Assembly: GCF_014218725.1 (NCBI RefSeq)
Contig: NZ_JABBJE010000007.1
Location: 100,170 to 164,169 of the forward strand
Direction of reading: 5' to 3'
Source: Brevundimonas huaxiensis
GTDB lineage: Bacteria > Pseudomonadota > Alphaproteobacteria > Caulobacterales > Caulobacteraceae
Length of the DNA: 64,000 bases
Positions 9,432-18,050 of this stretch are shown piece after piece. How positions within the stretch are numbered: position 1 is the first letter of the stretch; each line of letters begins with the position of its first letter. Under the pieces are notes generated by a model. It was not told the origin of the DNA. It worked only from the letters and a program-made list of their open reading frames with translations, and searched no databases. A program made the translations under genes and the position numbers.

Positions 9432-10125
9432 CGCGACCGGCCTCGCGATCCAGCCAGGCGAACCGCAGGCCCGCCGACGCCCCGCCCAGCGCCAGCACAT
9501 AAGGCAGGGCCAGCACGCCATAGTCCGCGCGCCACAGGCCCAGACCCAGCGCCACGGTAACCCCGCCCATCAGCACGACGAAGGCCAGGATCATCGACCG
9601 CGCCCGTAGAACCTGGGTCAGCTCATCTTCCATCAGACGGCGGTTCTTCTGCGCGTTCCAATCCCAGCCCATGACGAGCACAGGGATCAGCCAGCCGTAC
9701 AGAACCGGCAGCAGGATCTGCACATAGGCGCCCAGGTTGTGGTCGCCGCCCAGAACCCGCTGCATGGCCAGATGCGCCTGAGCCATGAACAGCAGCAGCA
9801 CAAGAGGAAAGAGCACCAGCTGTCGGGTGCGCTCCCGCTGCAGCTTTTCGCGGCGGGCGCCGTCCCGGCTCTCCGCAACATCGATGGGCTGACCGGGGCG
9901 GCCGCACCACGCCATCATGGCCCCGATGATCATCAGCCCGAAGCCGAAGCCCGCCGCCACGCCCGCCGTCGTCGCCTGGTCGCCCTCGGTTCCATGCATG
10001 AGCGCGAAGCCCGCGCCGCCCGTTAGGGCGGCGGCGCCGATGACGAGCATGGCGACGCCGCCCCACCAGTATCGACGCCGGCTCGACTGCACCCGCAGAA
10101 CCGCGGCGTTTTCATCCTTGTTCAC
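9424..10125 (-). CDS. Multi-pass membrane protein paired with an XRE regulator
   Basis: The product is 233 residues with about six hydrophobic segments (around residues 20-40, 55-72, 102-120, 133-150, 178-198 and 203-220) and charged cytoplasmic loops. The start is GTG with GGGAGG 7 bp upstream. No catalytic motif is seen. Two-gene units of a membrane protein plus a tiny XRE regulator are common in bacteria, and the membrane partner is usually of unknown role. A second such unit lies at 43876-44634. Confidence 0.65.
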   Translation of the reverse strand: MNKDENAAVLRVQSSRRRYWWGGVAMLVIGAAALTGGAGFALMHGTEGDQATTAGVAAGFGFGLMIIGAMMAWCGRPGQPIDVAESRDGARREKLQRERTRQLVLFPLVLLLFMAQAHLAMQRVLGGDHNLGAYVQILLPVLYGWLIPVLVMGWDWNAQKNRRLMEDELTQVLRARSMILAFVVLMGGVTVALGLGLWRADYGVLALPYVLALGGASAGLRFAWLDREAGRDG

Positions 10126-10139
10126 GACGTCCTCCCGAA

Positions 10140-10173
10140 GTAACCTTGAGGTGACATATCACCTATAGGTTAC
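10140..10173. promoter_or_regulatory. 34-bp nested palindrome, operator/promoter of the membrane-protein/XRE operon
   Basis: GTAACCT (10140-10146) pairs with AGGTTAC (10167-10173), and inside it AGGTGA (10149-10154) pairs with TCACCT (10159-10164); both pairs share one centre at 10156.5. It lies 14 bp before the GTG start of the membrane protein and contains TATA-like bases, so a bound dimer or tetramer would cover the promoter. Control by the operon's own XRE protein is inference. Confidence 0.65.
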
Positions 10174-10198
10174 ACGTCGTCAAGAGAGGACGTCGCCT

Positions 10199-11311
10199 TT
10201 ATCGACCGACGACCAGACGCGCCGCCGCGCGGATGACCCGCACCACCTCGGCAGAGAAGGCCCAAACCACCACGACCATCAGGATCGTCGCCACCCCGCC
10301 AACATCGTCGCCGGAGCGGCCGATCAGAACCCGAGTACGATCCACGAACTCGGTGATGCTGCCGACCCAGATCAGCGGCGACAGCGCCGACCAGAACCAG
10401 ACCCACAGCAGGCCCCAGGCGGCGGCGATACCGAACGACAGGTCGCCCAGCGCCGTGACCCGCGCGTTGCCGCCCGACGCCGCCCGCATCAGGTCGAAGC
10501 CGATGCGGCAGGCGGCGAACAGGGCGACCGGCCAATAGGCGACCCGCACCATGTCGGCCAGAATGCGCCCGTAATCGACGCCGTCGACGACTCCAGCCAG
10601 CTCTTCCGGCCGGATCGGCGCCACCTGCAAAAGACCCGTCCACCACAGCAGCACCACGGTCCAGCCGATGGCGCTCGCCACCGCACGCGCCACGGGCGAC
10701 ATCTCGGCGCTCTTGCGCACGGCGCGGCCCGACTTGGCCTGCCCCATGCTCCGGCCGGACCAATCTCCGTTCGCCAGCTTCTGTCCCCACTGCTCGGCGT
10801 CGAAGTCGCCGCCCAGCTCGAACAGGCCCAGGTCCTTGACGCGCCATTTGGCGATGAAGTCCGGCTTCTTCGACTGACGCTCCAGCACGAAGCCGACGGT
10901 GGTGAGCAAGCCGACGACCGTGATCGCGCCGCTGATCAGGCTGGAAATGCCCTGCCCGATCGCCTGGCCCACATAGACGTCGCCGACCAGGACCCGCACG
11001 GCCAAGCCGATCAGGGTGACGGCGGCCATCACCGTCAGCCCGACCTTCAACCCGAACATCCACCACGGATAAAGCTCAGGCCCGATCAGCGCCTGCGGTC
11101 CTGCGCGATAGCGCGCCGCCACGCTCAGCGGATGACCGACCTCGCGCAGCAGGATTTCGGCCTCGTCGTCGGTCGGCGCCCGGCCCAGACGCGCCTCCAG
11201 CGCCTCCAGACGGCCCATGATCTCGTCACGCAGCTCGGCGACGATGTCGTCGCGGCTCTCCTTCGGCAGCTGGGCCGCCACGGCCTTCAGATAACGTTCG
11301 ACCAGGTCCAT
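10199..11311 (-). CDS. HAAS-domain (DUF1700-like) membrane protein
   Basis: The product is 370 residues. The first 80 residues are a helical HAAS-type domain (ERYLKAVAAQLPKESRDDIV, then a Leu/Glu-rich helix pair), which in other bacteria sits next to PadR regulators. About six membrane helices follow, split by a polar cytoplasmic stretch at about 160-210. The start at 11311 has GGGAGAG upstream. It lies 26 bp downstream of a PadR gene on the same strand and is probably under its control. The molecular role is unknown; PadR/HAAS pairs are thought to regulate membrane processes. Confidence 0.75.
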   Translation of the reverse strand: MDLVERYLKAVAAQLPKESRDDIVAELRDEIMGRLEALEARLGRAPTDDEAEILLREVGHPLSVAARYRAGPQALIGPELYPWWMFGLKVGLTVMAAVTLIGLAVRVLVGDVYVGQAIGQGISSLISGAITVVGLLTTVGFVLERQSKKPDFIAKWRVKDLGLFELGGDFDAEQWGQKLANGDWSGRSMGQAKSGRAVRKSAEMSPVARAVASAIGWTVVLLWWTGLLQVAPIRPEELAGVVDGVDYGRILADMVRVAYWPVALFAACRIGFDLMRAASGGNARVTALGDLSFGIAAAWGLLWVWFWSALSPLIWVGSITEFVDRTRVLIGRSGDDVGGVATILMVVVVWAFSAEVVRVIRAAARLVVGR

Positions 11312-11337
11312 GCCGGTCTCTCCCTCTTTCCCGGTGT

Positions 11338-11673
11338 TCACAGCATCTTCTCCAGCGAGGCCGACAGGCCGCGCCATTCCACGGCGAGCCGTTCCAGCAT
11401 CGCCTCCCCGCGCGACGACAGGCGGTAGAACCGCTTCTTGCGCCGCTCCTCCTCGCGCCATTCGCTGTCCAGCAGCCCCTGGCTCTCCAGCCGACGCAGC
11501 AGCGGATAGAGGGTGCTCTCCTCCATCTCGACCCCGACCTCGCCCAAGGCGACCCGCAGCGAATAGCCGTATTGCTCGCGCCGCAAGCTCGCCAGCACGG
11601 CCAGGATCAACGACCCCCGCCGCAGCTCCAGCCGCAGACTCTCGAACAGCAACGCCTCGTCGTTCTCGCTCAC
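11338..11673 (-). CDS. PadR-family transcriptional regulator
   Basis: This is a 111-residue winged-helix regulator. The start is GTG at 11673 with GGAGG 6 bp upstream; earlier in-frame starts lie inside the promoter palindromes. The winged-helix core covers about residues 15-85, with the PadR signature EESTLYPLLRRLESQGLLDS and the charged wing REEERRKKRFYRLS. It heads the operon with the HAAS membrane protein. PadR proteins usually repress their own operon and are released by small ligands; the ligand here is not known. Confidence 0.88.
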   Translation of the reverse strand: MSENDEALLFESLRLELRRGSLILAVLASLRREQYGYSLRVALGEVGVEMEESTLYPLLRRLESQGLLDSEWREEERRKKRFYRLSSRGEAMLERLAVEWRGLSASLEKML

Positions 11674-11694
11674 CCGCCACCTCCGTGCGCCGCA

Positions 11695-11732
11695 TAGTGT
11701 GTGATACACAGTGTATGGGGCATACTGTGTGA
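11695..11732. promoter_or_regulatory. Overlapping inverted repeats in the padR promoter
   Basis: The sequence has ATACACAGTGTAT (a palindrome) and, overlapping it, ACACAGTGTATG and CATACTGTGT around a GGG centre. They lie 30-60 bp upstream of the padR start, where a PadR dimer would act as autorepressor. The assignment to PadR is inference from position. Confidence 0.5.
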
Positions 11733-11810
11733 GGATGTCAAGCTAGGCCGACCGCAACTAGGCGGAGGTCAGCGCGCTATGGCGGGAGACATCCTCACGC
11801 ACTAAGTTCT

Positions 11811-11825
11811 GTTCATGAACCGTTC
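11811..11825 (+). promoter_or_regulatory. LexA (SOS) box overlapping the uvrB start
   Basis: GTTC-N7-GTTC is the known alphaproteobacterial LexA operator. Here it matches exactly and covers the ATG of uvrB at 11815, so transcription probably starts very near the start codon and the message is leaderless or nearly so. There is no ribosome-binding site in front of the ATG, which agrees. Confidence 0.75.
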
Positions 11826-14154
11826 TTCGACGCCGAAGCCCGCCGCCGCCAAGCCGGCCAAGCCCGTTCACGTGCCAAATCCGGGGGTGCAGGAGGCGTC
11901 GGCCGCCTTCCTGCGCGACACCGGAAAAATGCCGATGTTCGCTCCGGTCGCCGGGCCGCGCCTGACGCCGGAGGAGCCGGTCGCCGCGCCCGCCGACTGG
12001 GTGCCGCACCGCCCCTCGCACGAGGGCAAGAAGAAGGGCGGCCGCTTCCGCTTGGAAACCAAATACACGCCCGCCGGCGACCAGCCCGCCGCCATCGCCG
12101 AACTAGTGGCCCAGGCACAGGCTGGGGATCGCGACCAGGTGCTGCTGGGCGTCACCGGCTCGGGCAAGACCTTCACCATGGCCAAGGTGATCGAGGAAAC
12201 CCAGCGCCCTGCCCTGATCCTGGCGCCGAACAAGACGCTGGCGGCCCAGCTCTATTCCGAGTTCAAATCGTTCTTTCCCGACAACGCGGTCGAATACTTC
12301 GTCAGCTACTACGACTACTACCAGCCAGAAGCTTATGTTCCGCGTACGGATACGTACATTGAGAAAGATTCAAGCATCAATGAGCAGATTGACCGGATGC
12401 GGCACTCTGCGACGCGAGCTATACTAGAACGGGAAGACGTCATTGTTGTGGCGTCAGTGTCCTGTATTTACGGGATCGGGTCGGTTGAGACCTATACGGC
12501 GATGACGTTCACGCTGAAGGTGGGGGACCAGATCGACGAGGCGAAGCTGCGGGCGGATCTGATCGCGCTGCAGTACAAGCGCAACGACCTGAACTTCGAC
12601 CGGGGGATGTTCAGGAAGCGTGGCGATGTGATCGAAATCTTCCCGGTCCACCTGGAGGATCGGGCCTGGCGGATCAGCCTGTTTGGGGACGAGCTGGAGG
12701 CGATCCAGGAGTTCGATCCGCTGACGGGCAAGAAGACGGCCGATCTGAACGAGATCACCGTCTATGCGGCCAGCCACTATGTGACCCCGCGCCCGACGCT
12801 GAACCAGGCCGCCGCTGGCATCAAGGCGGAGCTGAAGGAGACGCTGGACTGGATGGTCGAGAACGGCAAGCTGCTGGAGGCGCAACGCCTGGAGCAACGC
12901 ACCCGCTTCGACCTGGAGATGATGGAGGCCACCGGCAGCTGCGCCGGCATCGAGAACTACAGCCGCTGGCTGACCGGCCGCGCGCCGGGCGAGCCGCCGC
13001 CGACCTTCTTCGAATACATCCCCGACAACGCCCTGCTGTTCGTGGACGAGAGCCACGTCACCATCGGCCAGATCAACGGCATGTTCCGGGGCGACTACCG
13101 CCGCAAATCGACGCTGGCGGAATACGGCTTCCGCCTGCCCTCCTGCATCGACAACCGCCCGCTGAAGTTCGAGGAGTGGGAGGCCATGCGCCCCCAGACG
13201 GTACACGTCAGCGCCACCCCCGGCCCGTGGGAGATGGAACAGGCGGGCGGCGTCTTCGTCGAGCAGGTGATCCGCCCCACCGGGCTGATCGACCCGCCGG
13301 TCGAGATCCGCCCCGTCTCGGGCAAGACCCGCAACCAGGTCGACGACGTCATCGACGAGGTCAAGGCGACGACGGCCAAGGGCTATCGCAGCCTGGTCAC
13401 CACCCTGACCAAGAAGATGGCCGAGGACCTGACCGAATATATGCACGAGCAGGGCATCCGGGTTCGCTACATGCACTCCGACGTCGACACGCTGGAGCGG
13501 ATCGAGATCCTGCGCGACCTGCGGCTGGGGACGTTTGACTGCCTGATCGGGATCAACCTGCTGCGCGAGGGCCTGGACATCCCCGAGTGCGGCCTGGTCG
13601 CCATCCTGGATGCGGACAAGGAGGGCTTCCTGCGCTCGGAAACCTCATTGATCCAGACCATCGGCCGCGCCGCGCGCAACGTGGACGGCCGCGTCATCCT
13701 GTACGCCGACCGCATGACCGGCAGCATGGAGCGGTCCATCGCCGAGACGGACCGCCGTCGCGAACGGCAGATGGCCTACAACGCCGAACACGGCATCACG
13801 CCCGAAACGGTCAAGCGCGACATCAAGGAGATCATGGACAGCCCCTATGAGTCGCGCGAGATGGATCGCCTGACCAAGCCGGGCGTGGCCGAAGCCTCCA
13901 AACCCTTCGTCGGCTCCAACTTCCAGGCCGCCCTGCGCGACCTGGAAGGCCGCATGCGCGAGGCCGCCTCCAACCTGGAGTTCGAGGAAGCCGGCCGCCT
14001 GCGCGACGAGATCAAGCGCATGAAGCTGATGGACCTGGAGTTCGCCAACGAAGCCCTGACCGGCGCGGGGGAAGCGGTGGACAAGTCGGCGCCCAAACGC
14101 TGGCGCGCCGAGGCGGCGGCGGAGGCGCAGGAGCGGTTCAGGAAGGGGCGATAA
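11815..14154 (+). CDS. uvrB: Excinuclease ABC subunit B
   Basis: UvrB is the damage-verifying helicase-like subunit of nucleotide excision repair and partners UvrA and UvrC. The protein has 779 residues, with a polar, proline-rich N-terminal extension of about 75 residues not present in E. coli UvrB. Walker A GVTGSGKT is at about 112-119, the beta-hairpin [12 protein letters not shown] follows, and helicase motifs include DESH, SATPG and the motif [11 protein letters not shown]. The UvrC-binding UVR coiled coil is near residues 690-725. An exact LexA box covers the start. Codons for roughly residues 172-232 (bases 12329-12510) are unusually AT-rich, with rare ATA and CTA. Confidence 0.95.
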   Translation: MNRSSTPKPAAAKPAKPVHVPNPGVQEASAAFLRDTGKMPMFAPVAGPRLTPEEPVAAPADWVPHRPSHEGKKKGGRFRLETKYTPAGDQPAAIAELVAQAQAGDRDQVLLGVTGSGKTFTMAKVIEETQRPALILAPNKTLAAQLYSEFKSFFPDNAVEYFVSYYDYYQPEAYVPRTDTYIEKDSSINEQIDRMRHSATRAILEREDVIVVASVSCIYGIGSVETYTAMTFTLKVGDQIDEAKLRADLIALQYKRNDLNFDRGMFRKRGDVIEIFPVHLEDRAWRISLFGDELEAIQEFDPLTGKKTADLNEITVYAASHYVTPRPTLNQAAAGIKAELKETLDWMVENGKLLEAQRLEQRTRFDLEMMEATGSCAGIENYSRWLTGRAPGEPPPTFFEYIPDNALLFVDESHVTIGQINGMFRGDYRRKSTLAEYGFRLPSCIDNRPLKFEEWEAMRPQTVHVSATPGPWEMEQAGGVFVEQVIRPTGLIDPPVEIRPVSGKTRNQVDDVIDEVKATTAKGYRSLVTTLTKKMAEDLTEYMHEQGIRVRYMHSDVDTLERIEILRDLRLGTFDCLIGINLLREGLDIPECGLVAILDADKEGFLRSETSLIQTIGRAARNVDGRVILYADRMTGSMERSIAETDRRRERQMAYNAEHGITPETVKRDIKEIMDSPYESREMDRLTKPGVAEASKPFVGSNFQAALRDLEGRMREAASNLEFEEAGRLRDEIKRMKLMDLEFANEALTGAGEAVDKSAPKRWRAEAAAEAQERFRKGR

Positions 14155-14170
14155 AGAGCATTTCGAAGCC

Positions 14171-16065
14171 TCATTCGACGCCAAATATAGATGCCATCTT
14201 CACAGTGTTCTGGGTTGCGATAGCTAGCTCCTTATTAGCATACGACGCGGCATTTTTCATTATTCCGCCAACATAACCGTACAAAAAGCTATCAGTCATA
14301 GCGTCGATAAGATTTTCCTTCATCAAATCCGAGAAATTTACAACTTTACCACCCTTTGCCCTCATTAGATCAACCCGTAATGTTGACTCTTTAGCACTAA
14401 AGACAATTCTATCTGCGTTTGCCAGTCGCATGCCGCTGTAAACGTCCGATACTACGGACTCCAGATTATCTCTCGTCCCCCTTGGACTTACAGAGCGACC
14501 TTTGGCGTCCTTACCAGAAAGGCGCTCAAACGCTTTTGCGACATATTCCAGCTCACCGCCCTCGTGCAGCAAGATGTGAAGAGTCCGGTCTTTCTTTCCA
14601 GCAATACTCACATACGCAATCTCAAACCTAATGTCGGCGACTTCCATAAACGCCGCGATATTCTTTTTATTGGCTACATTTTTTAACACTGATTGGTATT
14701 TCACTGCCATTGGAACTACGAACTCATCACGCAGAAGCTCTGGATTCATATCCCTTAGCATTATGACCGCCTGTTCATGCGGCCTCTTCACCAATTCCGT
14801 TACAATATTTTTAAAGTTCTTTTTTGTAACGAACGCGAGACAATACGCCGCAAAATATTCTTGAAAAGAGCGGTGGGGAAATACGTAATCATTTCCCTCT
14901 TTGATCATTATGCAAACCGCACTACATAGATCATCTATATATGGCGAAGTTCCGAACTTTGATTGATTCAGTTCTATAGCAGAGCGAATGTACTTTTCCG
15001 CCGTAGAAGATGAGAATGCAAATTTTTGCTCATAAAATGTTAGTAGTCAAAAATATGAGAACACTCTTTTAAATTCGTCTTCGTCTTTAGTAGACTGGAA
15101 TTGTCTCTTAAATCCTCCTGGCTTATATCTATCGTGTCGCTTATAAAGGGCATCGTAAGCTAACTCATAAAACTGATGCATTTTGTCTGGTATTTCGTAG
15201 TTTTGACTAAATGCCAATAACATCATTGATGCCAGTAGTGGATTAGATAAAAAACTACTGTTAGAACTATAGAACGCATCTTCTTTTATTTTATCTATAA
15301 ATTTGGACTTGATTGTGTCGTCAAAGTCTACTTTTTGTATCAACTCTACTGTATCAAGTCTCGTAAGAGGCGCAACTTCAGCAACATCAAAATTCTGCCA
15401 AGACGCGAACTGCTGATCTGGACGGCTTGAGACTATGACGCTGGTTAACGGGTAATCTTCTGTCAGCTCTAGTACTGCTTGTTGTACCTTGTCCTTTATG
15501 GACTCTGTTAACTCGTCATATCCATCAAGAATGACGACGAACTCGCCCTTCTCCAGACCACGTCGAAACGACTGTATGGATAGCTTGGACTTTCCACGGG
15601 TGAGAGTATGAAATAGGTAAGGCGATATATCCGCCTGTGTTATTTTATTTAGGTTTCTTAGCTCTATGAAGATAGGTATGCGTCCTCCGCTGTCCACAAA
15701 AAGTGACAACCAGAGGTAACGCATGAACATACTTTCCCAGCGCCTCCCGTCCCGGTAATTATGATGCGCTGGACAGAGTTTTTAATTAGTTCAACCGCCT
15801 CGTACTGATCGAACTTATTCTGCCTAAATGAGAATCTTTGAGTAGAATATATTGAAAGAAAGTCAGATTGAGTTGCTGGATTTATTAGCGTCTTTATCTT
15901 TATACACTTATTAAATGTTGCTTCCAGATGTGGCGAAAGGTCAGTTTTCACCCGTTCTTGCTTACCAAAATCAAACGCCCTGCTAACGTGGTCGGCAAAC
16001 AGTTTTGTTAGTGCCGCTTGAAAAGCGGGTTTCGCCAGCGCGCCTGCTGTCGCAATATCCAGCAT
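14171..16065 (-). pseudogene. NACHT-type NTPase (bNACHT-like), broken by a frameshift and a stop codon
   Basis: One gene for a protein of about 631 residues is visible in three pieces. Piece 1 starts at ATG 16065 (GGAGG 8 bp upstream) and runs to the Walker A site. There GGGAAAG has lost one A, so GTGGAGK is not followed by S in frame; adding one base at about 15733-15735 restores GTGGAGKS and continues into piece 2 (MFMRYLWLSLF, Walker B FVVILDGYDEL, sensor SSRPD). An in-frame TGA at 15047-15049 then cuts it, but the same frame goes on through FPHRSFQEYFAAYC, a NACHT hallmark, to the stop at 14171. No leucine-rich repeats are seen; the last 150 residues are a different sensor-like domain. 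Base composition is far more AT-rich than the flanks. Bacterial NACHT proteins are antiphage defence ATPases; this copy is probably inactive unless the lesions are sequence errors. Confidence 0.8.
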
Positions 16066-16293
16066 ACTTAGACCCTCCAAAATCAATCCAAGATTGCGGG
16101 GATTTCGCAATATGCGCAAGGGCTTGTAGGGAATCCAGCGGGGCTAGCACCTCATGGATGCGCGCAATGTATCTGGTGGCCGAGCACCCATGAGGCGCGA
16201 GCACATTTACGTGGGAATCGTCAGTTTGACGGCGGCGGTCTATATACGAGACGTATCGCTCGCTACGCGCACGGCTTCCGACGACACCTGCCC
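16066..16293. other. AT-rich to GC-rich transition, no gene seen
   Basis: This stretch lies upstream of the NACHT gene and holds its ribosome-binding site and presumably its promoter. The composition returns to the GC-rich chromosomal type by about 16270. I see no reliable gene and no clear direct repeats marking the edge of the AT-rich block. Confidence 0.5.
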
Positions 16294-17046
16294 TCACAAC
16301 TCGTCCAGCGTCTTCTCCCATTCTTCCATCGTCACTCTCCCACGCAGGGGGCCGAGGAAGAGGTCGAGGCCTTGGGAGATACGGCGGTCCTGTTCGCGTT
16401 CGATGACGGGGTCGAGGCCGGCGGCGCGGAGCTGGTCCTCAAGGGCGGCGATGCGGCGCTCCAGCTGGACGCGGCGGGCCAGTTGGGCGTGGCCCCATTC
16501 GGTGTTGGCGCGCTCCAGCTTCTGCTTCGCCTGCCAGTACTGGCCGCGCAGTTCCCAGTCGCTCCTGTCGCTGGTGTTCATGGCAAAGCGGCGCTCGGCC
16601 TCGGCCTCGTTGGTCAGGATGTCGAAGACCAGTTGCAGGGGGGCGTTCTTCACCGTCAGGCGGGCGGCGCGGCCGGGGCCGTCGCGGTCGGCCAGTTTGC
16701 GATAGGTCTCGGCCAGAGCCGCCAGGGCGCGGGCCTGGGCGAAGTCCTGGGCGTGCAGGGCGCGGCCCGAGGCCTGGGCGGCGGCGCGGGCCAGGGCGGC
16801 CGGGTCATTGGGGTCGTCAGGCGACAGGTCGGCGGCCTCCTGAGGCGAAAGGGGCTGGGGCGCAGGCGTCGCGGCCTCGCTGCGCGGATGGCGGGACCAG
16901 CCCTCCTTCGTCGCGCGGGCGCGGATGGAGGCCTCGGTCACGTCGTGGCGGGCGGCGACGGTCTTGGCGTCGAGGCCGGACAGATAGTCCTTTCGGACCT
17001 GGGTCCAGACCTCGGGCGGTTTGATCTTGTAGCGGCGTTTTTCCAT
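16294..17046 (-). CDS. Hypothetical protein with N-terminal HTH-like domain (paralogue of the next gene)
   Basis: The product is 250 residues. Residues 1-52 form a predicted helix-turn-helix-like domain (PEVWTQVRKDYLSG, then AKTVAARHDVTEAS and KEGW). A proline-rich linker follows, then alanine-rich helices, and a C-terminal region with a coiled-coil stretch near residues 190-220 (RVQLERRIAALEDQLRAAG). The N-terminal domain matches that of the divergent gene at 17193-17774. It could be terminase-small-subunit-like, but there are no phage genes around it. Function is not known. Confidence 0.65.
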   Translation of the reverse strand: MEKRRYKIKPPEVWTQVRKDYLSGLDAKTVAARHDVTEASIRARATKEGWSRHPRSEAATPAPQPLSPQEAADLSPDDPNDPAALARAAAQASGRALHAQDFAQARALAALAETYRKLADRDGPGRAARLTVKNAPLQLVFDILTNEAEAERRFAMNTSDRSDWELRGQYWQAKQKLERANTEWGHAQLARRVQLERRIAALEDQLRAAGLDPVIEREQDRRISQGLDLFLGPLRGRVTMEEWEKTLDEL

Positions 17047-17192
17047 GCGGGCATTATGGGGCGGTCTCTACCCCAGGCCGGGAGAAGGCCGATTTTCGAG
17101 GCTAGAGACTTGATTTTCCACATCGCGAGATGTCAGGGGTCACGCGCCAGCTGTGCATGAGGCGCGGGTGCGACCGATGATGACGCAGGGGC

Positions 17193-17774
17193 GTGCGACA
17201 CCCCCGTCCCATGAGCCAGGGCATACATCGCAAGATCCGGCCGGACGCCGTCTGGGCCGAGGTTCGCAAGGCGTGGGAGGACGGCGAGACCGCGCGGTCC
17301 GTGGCCGCACGCTATGACGTCGGGGTGCCCGCCCTGTGGAAGCGGCGCGAGGCGGAGGGCTGGAAACGGCCCGAACCGACGCTGGCGCCGATCGAGCCGG
17401 CCGAGGGCTGGGACCGGCATATCCAGGCGCGGCGCGACGCCTTCAACGCCCAGCTGGAGGACGCGCGGGCGCTGGCGGAATGTCTGGCGGCGGCGATGAC
17501 GGACGAGCGGCTGACGCAGGCGCCGCACTGGCATATTCCGTGGCTGTATCACTGGCGCGCGACGCATCTGGGGCCCGAGGCGACGGCGCGGGACCGGGAG
17601 CGGGCGATCGAGACGGGCCAGCCGTGGGCCGAGCGGTTCTGGGACGACGACGGGGCGTTGAAGCCGCTGGCGTGGCTGGATCTGGAGATGGCGCGGCTGC
17701 ATCCCGAGGACTGGCGCGCGGCCATCGGCCTGCCCGACGGATTGCCCGAGGCGGCGACGCGATACGCGCCCTGA
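17193..17774 (+). CDS. Hypothetical protein with N-terminal HTH-like domain (paralogue of the previous gene)
   Basis: The product is 193 residues from a GTG at 17193; an ATG at 17211 is an alternative that keeps the whole domain. The N-terminal domain (PDAVWAEVRKAWEDG, SVAARYDVGVPA, REAEGW) aligns position by position with the divergent neighbour. The rest is rich in Trp, Arg and Glu (HWHIPWLYHWRATHLGPEA) and unlike the neighbour. The two starts face each other over 146 bp, so they probably share a control region. Function is not known. Confidence 0.65.
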   Translation: MRHPRPMSQGIHRKIRPDAVWAEVRKAWEDGETARSVAARYDVGVPALWKRREAEGWKRPEPTLAPIEPAEGWDRHIQARRDAFNAQLEDARALAECLAAAMTDERLTQAPHWHIPWLYHWRATHLGPEATARDRERAIETGQPWAERFWDDDGALKPLAWLDLEMARLHPEDWRAAIGLPDGLPEAATRYAP

Positions 17775-17790
17775 GGGGCGCCGCAGTTGA

Positions 17791-17805
17791 CTTATCGGCG
17801 ATAAG
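17791..17805. promoter_or_regulatory. Palindrome beside a TTGACT -35-like element, upstream of rhlE
   Basis: CTTATCG-G-CGATAAG is a perfect inverted repeat and overlaps TTGACT (17787-17792), which could be a -35 element. It is about 245 bp upstream of the rhlE start, in a 276-bp region without a gene, so the rhlE message may have a long leader. What binds it is unknown. Confidence 0.4.
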
Positions 17806-18050
17806 CGCCCATTTGCGCGGCGTCGCACACTCGCGATCTCCGGCGTCTCCAGCGCGTGTGGGTCCCCTTCGGACCTGTCTGTAGAAGCCGCCGGCCCCTC
17901 ATATCCATTCGCTGCCCGGACACGCGGGGCGGCGCCCGATCCACCCCGCAGGCCTCCTCCCCGAGGCCCCGTCGGGACTGGCGGTGCGCGGCCCGACGGC
18001 GTCATGCCATGGCTGATCGCGCCCTGCCGCTACGCGAAAGATACATTGCT

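Noticed and set aside
16294..17774. Phage terminase small subunits
   Set aside because: The N-terminal domain recalls such proteins, but there are no other phage genes near and the C-terminal parts do not fit.
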